NCBI GenBank assembly: GCA_002083475.1
Contig: LWDI01000095.1
Location: 1 to 24,910 of the forward strand
DNA: 24,910 nt
Origin: Proteobacteria bacterium SG_bin5
GTDB taxonomy: Bacteria > Pseudomonadota > Alphaproteobacteria > Sphingomonadales > Sphingomonadaceae
Reading direction: 5' to 3'
This document shows, piece by piece, positions 9,372 through 15,677 of this stretch (position 1 is its first letter; each line of letters begins with the position of its first letter). A program made the translations under genes and the position numbers. The notes below the pieces were generated by a model. It was not told the DNA's origin. It saw only the letters and a program-made list of their open reading frames with translations, and did no database searches.

Positions 9372-10013
9372 GTGCGGCTTGCTGGGGGGACCAACCGGGT
9401 GGCGTTCGGAGAGGCGGACAGTCTCGATTCGAAATCGATCGAGCATGCGCAAGCATCGTCGATCGAACATGTGTTGGCGGCCTGGTTCAAACAAAATAAT
9501 AAACCCAAGGCTATCCTTCAGCATGATCTGAGGATCATCATCGCCTCCGGCGGCTTTATCGAGGTCGGCATTGCCTATAAAGCTTTCACGATCAAAAACG
9601 GCAAGCTAGACATTCATAATCGCGAATTTCGGCGCGCGCTCGATATGTTCACCAGCGCGGAGGGTGATTCGTCCGATCTCGTCTTTAGATCCAACGAGTC
9701 GCCGAGCCATTACGTGATCGTAACCGCCCAAAAACTCGATTTCGCGGAAAGCGCGCCGGCGATATTTTGGGAAATCCATGGGATACGTCACCGCGAACTC
9801 GCGATGAGCTCGATCAAATCGATCTTCAAATTGACCGAGGCAGAGCTAGTGGTGCTGCACCTGCTTTATTCGGGCCATACGGTGCACGAAATATCGCAGG
9901 TCAAATCGCTCTCGGTCGACACGATCCGTACCCATGTCCGCCAAATTTACGTCAAGACCGACGTCCGAACGCGCGAGGCGCTGATGGCGAAGTTGAACTA
10001 TTTCACCAAATGA
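9372..10013 (+). CDS. LuxR-family transcriptional regulator
   Basis: This is a protein of up to 213 residues with a C-terminal LuxR/GerE helix-turn-helix: FKLTEAELVVLHLLYSG, then HEISQVKSLSVDTIRTHVRQIYVKT and TREALMAKL. The N-terminal ~140 residues match no domain I can name; no receiver Asp motif is visible. The start is uncertain: GTG at 9372, or GTG at 9399, which has GGGGGGA about 8 nt upstream and would give 204 residues. Base composition is more AT-rich than its neighbours, which is unusual here. It is divergent from the hybrid kinase and convergent with the curli operon that ends at 10128. By analogy with CsgD, a LuxR-type curli activator in enterobacteria, it is a candidate regulator of that operon; this is inference from position and family only. 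Confidence 0.82.
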   Translation: MRLAGGTNRVAFGEADSLDSKSIEHAQASSIEHVLAAWFKQNNKPKAILQHDLRIIIASGGFIEVGIAYKAFTIKNGKLDIHNREFRRALDMFTSAEGDSSDLVFRSNESPSHYVIVTAQKLDFAESAPAIFWEIHGIRHRELAMSSIKSIFKLTEAELVVLHLLYSGHTVHEISQVKSLSVDTIRTHVRQIYVKTDVRTREALMAKLNYFTK

Positions 10014-10023
10014 GCGACGAACA

Positions 10024-10075
10024 CTCGGGTTAGAGCGGCGATCCGATCGCATCGCATCGCCGCCCGAGATTTTTG
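10024..10075 (+). terminator. intrinsic terminator after the luxR-type gene
   Basis: Stem GCGGCGAT (10035-10042) pairs with ATCGCCGC (10056-10063). An outer stem CTCGG (10024-10028) pairs with CCGAG (10064-10068), with a bulge between them on the left side. ATTTTT follows at 10069-10074. It lies 10 bp after the regulator's stop on the same strand, as expected for a Rho-independent terminator separating it from the convergent curli operon. Confidence 0.65.
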
Positions 10076-10127
10076 ATTTATCGCGAGTTCCGGGCCGGCA
10101 GGTGATTCCATCTGCCGAGAAATCGCG

Positions 10128-10460
10128 CTAGGGCGTGCCGCTCTCCTGCGTTTGATAAACGGCGCCATCGTCGAGCGTGACCGTGAGCACCGCTCGCCAG
10201 GGCTGGGCGACCGAAACCCGCAGCGTCACGACGGTCGTGCGATCACCCGGGACGAGCGTGATCGTGCCGCTTTGAGTCGATCGATTGCCCGATCCCGTCT
10301 CCACGGTCAGCCGATAATCGGCGCGGCCCGGCCGGGCCGGCGCGGCGACGACGCGCAGCTCGATCCCGCCCGGATGAGCGGCGCGTTCGAGCCGGATCGG
10401 CCGTTCGGCGCTGGTCGCGGCGGTCATCGCCGCCGCCGCCGCCACAATCCACCGCGCCAT
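10128..10460 (-). CDS. csgH: curli assembly chaperone CsgH
   Basis: This is a 110-residue secreted protein with an N-terminal signal peptide (MARWIVAAAAAMTAATSA). The mature part is one small beta-rich domain with YRLTVETGSGNRSTQSGTI, a match to the hallmark YxxxLxxxGxGGxSxxxQSG region of CsgH as I recall it, then LVPGD and WRAVLTVTLDDG. CsgH is a periplasmic chaperone described in Alphaproteobacteria that holds curlin subunits back from premature amyloid formation. ATG at 10460 was chosen because a purine-rich AAGGGGC lies just upstream and the signal peptide starts there. A further upstream start would add an arginine-rich tail overlapping the previous gene. It is the last gene of the curli operon, 13 bp after the preceding stop. 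Confidence is good but rests on motif memory, not a search. Confidence 0.8.
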   Translation of the reverse strand: MARWIVAAAAAMTAATSAERPIRLERAAHPGGIELRVVAAPARPGRADYRLTVETGSGNRSTQSGTITLVPGDRTTVVTLRVSVAQPWRAVLTVTLDDGAVYQTQESGTP

Positions 10461-10473
10461 CCCAAAGCCCCTT

Positions 10474-11148
10474 TCATTGCGGCGTCGTGAGCCGGTTGAT
10501 GATGCCCTGAATGCTGGGGTCGACGCGTTGCGCCGGCGGCTCGGGGTCGACGGGGCGCGTCGTCGGGCGATCACTCAACACGACCGCGGCGATTTCCTGG
10601 GTTTCGAGGCTGGTCGCCGCGCCACTCGCCGCGAGCCGGCGCGCGGCGATCTGATCGTTGACCGGCGCGGGCCCGCGCTGATCGGCTAGCAGCCGTTGCT
10701 CGGGCGAGAGCATGGGCTCGGTGCGCGCGAACTCGGCGGCGCGCGTTTCGATCACGCGCGCGCATTCGGCGGGGGGCGGCGTGATGGCGCGCGGATCGCA
10801 GCGATCTCTGCCCTGGATCGGCGTCACCGCGGCGGTGCGTCCCTCGGCGGGGCGCGACAGTGGCGGCGTCGCCTCGACCGCGCGGCTCGGCCGCGCGAGC
10901 TGGGGCGCGCCCCCCCGATTGGCCGCGCGATCCTCGGGGCGCGTCACTTGCGGCAGCGGCGCGCGCGCATCTTCGCGGCGGTTGAGTTGCGCGACGCCGG
11001 CGTTCGCGGGCGCGGCGCGCTGATCGGCGGCGGCGTCGGCGTCGGAGTCGCGGTCCCCGGGGGCGGCATCGATCTGCTCGACCTGCGTTTGCCCGCGCGT
11101 GGGCGCGAGCGGGAGCAGGACGAGCGACAGGAAGAGCGCGGCGCGCAT
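10474..11148 (-). CDS. unrecognised secreted protein in the curli operon
   Basis: I do not recognise this 224-residue protein. It has a clear signal peptide (MRAALFLSLVLLPLAPTRG), then a low-complexity Ala/Pro/Arg/Asp-rich stretch. In residues ~51-105 a short pattern recurs four times: QLNR, QVTR, QLAR, PLSR, spaced 13-16 residues, several followed by PxxR. A more ordered-looking segment follows with two cysteines 12 apart (RCDPRAITPPPAEC, residues 117 and 129) and then ETRAAEFARTEPMLSPEQRLLADQR. The C-terminus ends IQGIINRL. ATG at 11148 has a strong AGGAGC Shine-Dalgarno. It starts 10 bp after the second curlin and ends 13 bp before csgH, so it is embedded in the curli operon. A role in export, nucleation or anchoring of the fibre is plausible but unproven. 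It does not look like CsgE. Confidence 0.75.
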   Translation of the reverse strand: MRAALFLSLVLLPLAPTRGQTQVEQIDAAPGDRDSDADAAADQRAAPANAGVAQLNRREDARAPLPQVTRPEDRAANRGGAPQLARPSRAVEATPPLSRPAEGRTAAVTPIQGRDRCDPRAITPPPAECARVIETRAAEFARTEPMLSPEQRLLADQRGPAPVNDQIAARRLAASGAATSLETQEIAAVVLSDRPTTRPVDPEPPAQRVDPSIQGIINRLTTPQ

Positions 11149-11158
11149 CGGTTGGCTC

Positions 11159-11911
11159 CTATTTGCGCGGCGGCGCCGCGAGCTGGCGCTGGGTGATCTG
11201 CATCGCTTGCGCTCCCGTTTGACTGATCGCCAGATCGGGCAGATCGTTCCCTTGTTGCGTCCATGCGAGGCGATTGCCCTCGCCCAGCTGCGCAACGCTC
11301 ATCTTGTTGCCGTCGCCTTGCTGAACGAGCAGCGCCTGATTGTCGCTGCCGTTCTGGGTCAGCGTTATCTTGTTGCCATCGCCGATTTGCGTGAGCACCG
11401 CGCCGTTGAACGCGCCACCGGTGCCGGTCTGGCGGGCAGTCAGCACGTTCGCGGCGCCGCTTTGCGCCGTCAGTAGCACGGCCTGGCCGCGCCCTTGCTG
11501 CACCACCTCGGCGCGATTGGCGTCGCCATGTTGGACGCCGCTGTAAAAAGCGGTGAGCGTGTCGCGCTGGTCGATGGTCGCGCGATTGTCGTCGCCGCGC
11601 TGGGCGATGCGGGCATAGGCGTTGGGGCTGGCTTGGGTGATCGCAGCGAGGTTGCCGTCGCCGATCTGATCGATATAGGCGGCGCGTCCGGCGAACAGCG
11701 GCATCGCTGGCATGAGCGGCGCGGGTTCGGCCTTGCCGCCTTTGCCATGGCCGCGGCCGTTATCTCCGCCGTTACCGTTATTGCCGTTGCACGGATTGCC
11801 GGTGCCGCGCCCCGGCCCCGCGCCGCACGGGTCGCCCGGCGGCGTCTTGCCATTGTTGGCGAACAGGGGGCTCGCGATCAAAAGCGCGGCCAGGAAGGCG
11901 AGCAATCGCAT
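11159..11911 (-). CDS. second curlin-repeat protein (CsgB/CsgA-like)
   Basis: This is a 250-residue secreted protein with a signal peptide (MRLLAFLAALLIASPLFA) followed by a Gly/Asn-rich linker containing two cysteines (GDPCGAGPGRGTGNPCNGN). About nine curlin-like repeats follow, with the pattern QxGxxNxAxxxQ: IDQIGDGNLAAITQ, IAQRGDDNRATIDQ, VQHGDANRAEVVQQG, LTQIGDGNKITLTQ, VQQGDGNKMSVAQLG. Such repeats stack as cross-beta rungs in curli fibres. It is shorter than the upstream curlin and has a distinct N-terminus, so it may be a minor subunit or the nucleator (CsgB role); that split is inferred. ATG at 11911 has TAGGACC upstream. It sits 154 bp after the long curlin with a hairpin between. 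Confidence 0.85.
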   Translation of the reverse strand: MRLLAFLAALLIASPLFANNGKTPPGDPCGAGPGRGTGNPCNGNNGNGGDNGRGHGKGGKAEPAPLMPAMPLFAGRAAYIDQIGDGNLAAITQASPNAYARIAQRGDDNRATIDQRDTLTAFYSGVQHGDANRAEVVQQGRGQAVLLTAQSGAANVLTARQTGTGGAFNGAVLTQIGDGNKITLTQNGSDNQALLVQQGDGNKMSVAQLGEGNRLAWTQQGNDLPDLAISQTGAQAMQITQRQLAAPPRK

Positions 11912-12031
11912 CGGTCGGTCCTAGCGCGATCGCGGGGCGGGCGGTGCCGGCCGCTGGCGCGACGATCGCGGTAAATCGAAAACCCAAAGCGGCCATCCGA
12001 ACCGATCGGCGGGACGGCCGCTTCGGCGGAA

Positions 12032-12058
12032 AGGGAGCGCCCCGCCGGAGCGCTCCCT
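12032..12058 (-). terminator. hairpin just after the long curlin gene
   Basis: A perfect 9-bp inverted repeat, AGGGAGCGC (12032-12040) and GCGCTCCCT (12050-12058), has a 9-nt loop. Read on the minus strand it begins 7 nt after the curlin stop and is followed by only three T, so it is a weak intrinsic terminator or an mRNA-stabilising/attenuating hairpin. Either would make the long curlin more abundant than the downstream subunits. Confidence 0.6.
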
Positions 12059-12065
12059 CGCGTCG

Positions 12066-13577
12066 TTACTTGCTCGGGCGCGCGACGCCCTGATAGACGC
12101 TGGCGGTGTTGCCGCTGCCCGTCTGGCTGACGGTCGAATACATCGACGCCGCCTGATTGACGGTCGCGATATTGCCGTTGCCGCCGGTCTGGGTGATCCG
12201 CGAGAAGGCATTGTCGCCCTGGGTCACATCGGCCTGGTGGCTGTTGCCGGTCTGCTCGACAAAAGACGAGGCGAACGAGCCCTGCTGCACTTCGGCCCGG
12301 TTCGAGTCACCGGTCTGATAGATGCCCGATTCGGCGAAAGCCGACGCCGGCGCCTGGGTGGTGCGCGCCAGGTTGGTGTTGCCGATCTGGGTCACTTCGA
12401 TCACCGCGTCGTTGCCGATCTGATCGAGCACCGCCTGGTTGGCGTTGCCGGTCTGGGTCGTGTTGATATCGGCGCGCGCGCCGGTTTGGCGCACATTGAC
12501 GTTCGCGTCCTTGGTGCCGGTGACGCGGTTGTCATTGCCGGTCTGCACGGTCTGGAACGACGCCGAGGCCCCGTCCTGCGCCACGCCCGAGAAGTTGCGG
12601 TTGCCGGTCTGCGTCACCAGGCCGATGCCGCTGCCGGTCTGCGAGACATAGCCGCGGTTGTCGTCGCCGATCTGGTTGATGCCGACCGTTTGCGGGGTGA
12701 AGGCGGTACGGACGTTGCGCGTGCCCCAGCTCGTGCCGCGCGGGGTGACGCCGAGCGCGTTGTTCGAGCCGTTCTGGATCGCGGTCGCGGTGTTGCCGCT
12801 GCCGACCTGGCGGGTCGAGGCCTGATTGTCCGAGCCGAACTGGGTGGACGAGGCGGTGTTGGTGTTGCCCGATTGGAAGCTGTCGGCGGTGTTGCGGTTG
12901 CCGTCTTGGCCGATCGTGCTGCTGTTGTTGTTGCCCAACTGGTCGACGTCGGCGATGTTGTCGTCACCGCTTTGCACGACGCTGGCGGCGAAGGTGCCGG
13001 CGACCGGGGTGGTGTTGGTGCCATCCTGGTTGATGCGCGAGAAGTTGCGGTCGCCCGTCTGGCGGCTGCTCGCCGATTGGTTGGTGCCTTCCTGTAGAAT
13101 GCCGCTGCGGTTCATGCCGGCGGTGTTCGACGAATTGACTTCGCTCTGCGTCGCGCTGGCGATGTTGCCGCTGCCGCTGCGGCTGTTGAAGCCCTGGCGG
13201 ATGTCGACCAGCCCGTCACCGGCCTGGTTCACGGTCGCGCTGTTACGGTTCGATTGCTGGCTCACGGTCGCTTGCGCCGCCGGCGTGCCGCCGGCGATGC
13301 CCGTCGCGGTGCGGCCGGTCTGGGTGATGGTCGAGGCGTTGTTGCTGCCGCCGCCGGTGCTGGTGCCCTGGTCGACGCTCGCCTTGTGGCCGTCGCCGGT
13401 CTGGGTGATGTCCGAACTCTGGCCGGTGCGCAGCTGATCGACGGTCGCGCTGTTGGTCGAGCCCGTCTGGGTGATCGCCGAACCGTTGACCGCGGTGCTC
13501 CGCGTCACTTGGCCGAGCGCCGGCGCCGCCGCGAGCAGCGCGAGCGCCGAAACCGAAGAGATGATGGTGGTTTTCAT
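12066..13577 (-). CDS. long curlin, probable major amyloid subunit
   Basis: This is a 503-residue secreted protein. A signal peptide (MKTTIISSVSALALLAAAPALG) is followed almost entirely by curlin-type repeats with conserved Gln, Gly and Asn: AITQTGSTNSATVDQ, VVQSGDDNIADVDQLG, TIGQDGNRNTADSFQSG, TTQTGNANQAVLDQIG, VSQTGSGNTASVYQG. I see roughly twenty or more units, some irregular, against five in E. coli CsgA (about 150 residues). It should be exported through CsgG and polymerise outside the cell. ATG at 13577 is chosen because AGGAG lies 8 nt upstream; the GTG at 13586 overlaps that ribosome site. It is preceded by a 213-bp gap after csgG and followed by a hairpin. No cysteine was seen in the mature part. 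Fibre-forming ability is inferred from the repeats. Confidence 0.9.
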   Translation of the reverse strand: MKTTIISSVSALALLAAAPALGQVTRSTAVNGSAITQTGSTNSATVDQLRTGQSSDITQTGDGHKASVDQGTSTGGGSNNASTITQTGRTATGIAGGTPAAQATVSQQSNRNSATVNQAGDGLVDIRQGFNSRSGSGNIASATQSEVNSSNTAGMNRSGILQEGTNQSASSRQTGDRNFSRINQDGTNTTPVAGTFAASVVQSGDDNIADVDQLGNNNSSTIGQDGNRNTADSFQSGNTNTASSTQFGSDNQASTRQVGSGNTATAIQNGSNNALGVTPRGTSWGTRNVRTAFTPQTVGINQIGDDNRGYVSQTGSGIGLVTQTGNRNFSGVAQDGASASFQTVQTGNDNRVTGTKDANVNVRQTGARADINTTQTGNANQAVLDQIGNDAVIEVTQIGNTNLARTTQAPASAFAESGIYQTGDSNRAEVQQGSFASSFVEQTGNSHQADVTQGDNAFSRITQTGGNGNIATVNQAASMYSTVSQTGSGNTASVYQGVARPSK

Positions 13578-13668
13578 GATTGTCACTCCTGGAGATGAGG
13601 GTAATAATCATGCCGACCGCGAACACAGCGTGCGCGGTGGACATGGCTGGGTCTTCACGTCTTGTCCC

Positions 13669-13704
13669 GCGCACCGGAGTTGCCGCTCCGGTGCGCCTTT
13701 TTTT
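13669..13704 (+). terminator. strong hairpin with T-tract upstream of the curlin gene, plus-strand orientation
   Basis: A perfect 11-bp stem, GCGCACCGGAG (13669-13679) and CTCCGGTGCGC (13686-13696), with a 6-nt loop is followed by C and seven T (13698-13704). As plus-strand RNA it is a textbook intrinsic terminator, yet no plus-strand gene is recognised upstream of it. On the minus strand the same stem lies about 90 nt before the curlin start, within the csgG-curlin gap. It could block antisense transcription or shape the curlin mRNA leader. Confidence 0.6.
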
Positions 13705-13752
13705 GGCCTGGCTAGGCAAGGATGGGCACACCAGGCGAGCCCGAGAAACCGT

Positions 13753-13778
13753 CCGGCGCCGCCAAAATTCGGCGCCGG
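13753..13778 (-). terminator. hairpin just after csgG
   Basis: A perfect 9-bp inverted repeat, CCGGCGCCG (13753-13761) and CGGCGCCGG (13770-13778), has an 8-nt AT-rich loop. On the minus strand it starts 12 nt after the csgG stop and is followed by ACGGTTTCTC, a poor T-tract. It may partly terminate csgFG transcription before the curlin genes or protect the 3' end of the csgFG message. Confidence 0.5.
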
Positions 13779-13790
13779 TGAAGCGAAAAC

Positions 13791-14813
13791 CTAATGGCTC
13801 GGCACCGCCCCGTTCGACGCGGGCTGTTTGGAGGTCGAAGGCGGCTCGATCAGCCCCGCCGGCGGCGGCGGCACGTCGCGCGGCGTGACTTTCATCTTGG
13901 GCGCGCGGCGCGCCTCGTCGATCGCGTGCTGCACTTGCTGCGCCGAAAAGGCGCCGTCGCGCTCCTGCCGATAGCGCCACAGCATCGGCCAGCCTTGGCC
14001 GACGTCGGCGAAGTTCCACAAATTGAGGTCGATGCCTTCCATGATCAGCGCATAGACCGCCTTCTCGATCGCCTGTTGCAGCGCGATCGTGTCGGGCTCG
14101 TTGGTGGTGAACCCCGCCTCGGCCTCGAGCAGCTCGCGAAAGGCGATGAATTTGAACGCGCTGCCGCCAATCGACTGCGAGGCGATCGTCTTCGAGGCGG
14201 TAACGGTGGTGAGCACCTCGCCGGTGCGCACGGAGACCGCGCGGAGATAAACCGTGACCGTATCCTGCCGATACTGAGCGCGCGCGCCGATGCCGAGCAG
14301 CGACGCGCCCAGTCCGCCGGTGACAGTATTGGTGTCGAAGCCGATGATCCCGCCTTCCAGCAGCACGCCCGCGAACAACATCGCCGGCAGCGCCTGGGGA
14401 TTGACATTGGTCTCGCCGAGATAGCGCTCGCGCATTTCGCGGATGATCTGGCGTTCGTTGAGCAAGTTGCGCAGGCTCTCGCGCTCGACGATGGTGAACC
14501 AGCGCCGATTGCCCGCGTCTTGCAGCGCGCGCACCAGCATCGAGGCGCCGCCTTGCGTCACCGCGCGCGACAGCGATTGTTGGCCGCTCTCCCCGACGCG
14601 GAACTGGCCGGTCTGGTCGGTGAAATTATAGACCGCGATCGCGACCGGGCGATTGGGGGCGGGCAGCGCCTGGAGCGCGCGTTGGGTCGGCGTTTGGCGC
14701 GGATACGTCGCCATCGGGCTGATGCTGGGAATATCGTCGCGCCCGCTGCCGTGCACGGTGGTGCAGGCCGAGCAGGCCAGCGCCGCGAGCGCGACCAGGA
14801 TCGGGCGCTTCAT
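13791..14813 (-). CDS. csgG: curli secretion channel lipoprotein CsgG
   Basis: This is a 340-residue outer-membrane lipoprotein that forms the pore exporting curlin subunits. The signal peptide ends in a lipobox with the acylated Cys at residue 17 (ALACSACTTV). Family landmarks: RPVAIAVYNFTDQTGQF, GGASMLVRALQDAGNRRWFTIVERESLRNLLNERQIIRE, GVLLEGGIIGFDTNTVTGG (the transmembrane hairpin region), and YRQDTVTVYLRAVSVRTGEVL. It is longer than E. coli CsgG (about 277) because of a C-terminal Pro-rich extension (about residues 295-340), of unknown purpose. ATG at 14813 overlaps the csgF stop by 4 bp (ATGA), indicating translational coupling. Confidence 0.95.
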   Translation of the reverse strand: MKRPILVALAALACSACTTVHGSGRDDIPSISPMATYPRQTPTQRALQALPAPNRPVAIAVYNFTDQTGQFRVGESGQQSLSRAVTQGGASMLVRALQDAGNRRWFTIVERESLRNLLNERQIIREMRERYLGETNVNPQALPAMLFAGVLLEGGIIGFDTNTVTGGLGASLLGIGARAQYRQDTVTVYLRAVSVRTGEVLTTVTASKTIASQSIGGSAFKFIAFRELLEAEAGFTTNEPDTIALQQAIEKAVYALIMEGIDLNLWNFADVGQGWPMLWRYRQERDGAFSAQQVQHAIDEARRAPKMKVTPRDVPPPPAGLIEPPSTSKQPASNGAVPSH

Positions 14814-15238
14814 TTGCCGATATCCACGAAAGTCGGCACGACGATTGTCGTAACCTGCCCAGTGGTATTGTCGGTAATCGTCAGCGTGACGTCGGTGAGG
14901 CTGCGCACGAATTGAATCGTCTGCCCGCCGAATTGAATCGTGCCACGTTCTTGCGGATTCGGGCCGAAGATCGCATCGACGATTTGCGATGATAGCGCCG
15001 ACAACAAGCGTGATTGCAACTGACGCGCGAAAACATCCGCTTCGCTGCTGTTGGTTTGGGCAGCGGGATCACGCGTATTGTTTTGGGCGTTGGCCACGCC
15101 CAATACGTGCGCCGAATTAAACGGGTTGCCGCCAAAGGTAGGACTGATCGGCTGAAAAGTGAGATCTTGCGCCTTGGCCGCATCGACGGCGCAAGAGGCG
15201 AGAACGATGAAACTCAACTGGCGCGCTAACTGCCGCAT
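14810..15238 (-). CDS. csgF: curli assembly protein CsgF
   Basis: This is a 142-residue secreted protein with an N-terminal signal peptide (ends near AAKAQ). The mature N-terminus LTFQPISPTFGGNPFNSAHVLGVANAQN is the characteristic CsgF segment; in E. coli this part inserts in the CsgG pore and links the nucleator to the outer membrane. The C-terminal half (GTIQFGGQTIQF, VTLTITDNTTGQVTTIVVP) is beta-rich as in the family. ATG at 15238 is chosen because GGGGGA lies just before it; a TTG three codons upstream overlaps that site. It is the first gene of the curli operon and overlaps csgG by 4 bp. A csgE gene, usually found with csgF and csgG, was not found nearby. Confidence 0.93.
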   Translation of the reverse strand: MRQLARQLSFIVLASCAVDAAKAQDLTFQPISPTFGGNPFNSAHVLGVANAQNNTRDPAAQTNSSEADVFARQLQSRLLSALSSQIVDAIFGPNPQERGTIQFGGQTIQFVRSLTDVTLTITDNTTGQVTTIVVPTFVDIGK

Positions 15239-15454
15239 GTCCCCCAAATCCCATGGATTTTTCCCTCGCGGCGATTCGACCGTGAGGCATTAACGGCTTG
15301 TTAATTTTCAAACCACGCCCTGAAATCACCAACATTGGCTAGAGGCCGCCTCGGCTCGGCCGATTATGCTATCGCTTGTGTCATAATGAGGCGGTGCCGC
15401 GCCACGAGCGATGAGTCGCGCGACTTGTGCGTTTGGGCGAGACGAGGCGGATGA
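15239..15454 (-). promoter_or_regulatory. csgF upstream region with a palindromic operator candidate
   Basis: This gene-free stretch precedes the curli operon. It contains a perfect inverted repeat, ATTAAC (15289-15294) and GTTAAT (15300-15305) with a 5-bp spacer, centred about 60 bp before the csgF start, in an AT-rich patch. A CATAAT hexamer on the minus strand (15363-15368) could be a -10 element, but no convincing -35 is at the right distance. The palindrome is a candidate binding site for a dimeric regulator, for example the nearby LuxR-type protein; that link is inference. Confidence 0.45.
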
Positions 15455-15469
15455 ATGGTGCCAGAAGAG
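15455..15469 (+). repeat. left copy of 15-bp direct repeat, candidate attachment site
   Basis: ATGGTGCCAGAAGAG is found here and again at 24877-24891 in the same orientation. Its reverse complement, CTCTTCTGGCACCAT, contains what looks like the 3' end of a tRNA gene (acceptor strand plus CCA), a usual target of tyrosine integrases. No tRNA body continues from this copy. The assignment as attL/attR is inferred from the repeat pair together with the integrase remnant near the right copy. Confidence 0.55.
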
Positions 15470-15595
15470 CACCGCTTTCTCTTATCTAAATCACTGTAAT
15501 GTATAGACAATTATTACCTTCGGAGCCGCGCGGGCCCCCAACCGGGCCCCAGTCGCTTGTTGCGCCGTGCGGGAGAGGGACGCCGCCGCCTCGTT
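15470..15595. other. gene-free segment between left repeat and insertion sequence
   Basis: This is about 126 bp of mixed composition. The first part is AT-rich (around 15480-15515). The second part contains C-rich runs (GGGCCCCCAACCGGGCCCC near 15529-15550) that resemble the CCCCC-rich stretch next to the right repeat at about 24735-24780. No gene or promoter is recognised. Confidence 0.3.
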
Positions 15596-15613
15596 AGGGT
15601 CCAAACCCATTCA
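15596..15613 (+). repeat. left terminal inverted repeat of the IS5-family element
   Basis: This 18-bp end pairs with 16433-16450 with two mismatches. It lies 65 bp before the transposase start. Confidence 0.8.
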
Positions 15614-15677
15614 GCCTCTTGAATCTGGGATGATGTGCTGATTCAGGGAGTCTCCCGTTGATGAGGAGGCTCGGAGA

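Noticed and set aside
12237..13097. 286-codon plus-strand frame opposite the long curlin
   Set aside because: It mirrors the curlin repeats in antisense and is made of Val/Ala/Gly/Arg repeats; no ribosome site or known domain.
12066..13577. Repeated short units in 12066-13577 as a CRISPR or tandem DNA repeat
   Set aside because: The periodicity is in the protein (curlin repeats); the DNA units vary in sequence and length and have no spacer structure.
13578..13644. Possible leader peptide starting at ATG 13644 before the curlin gene (minus strand)
   Set aside because: The frame continues out of phase into the curlin gene with no convincing ribosome site or early stop, so no leader-peptide attenuation can be supported.
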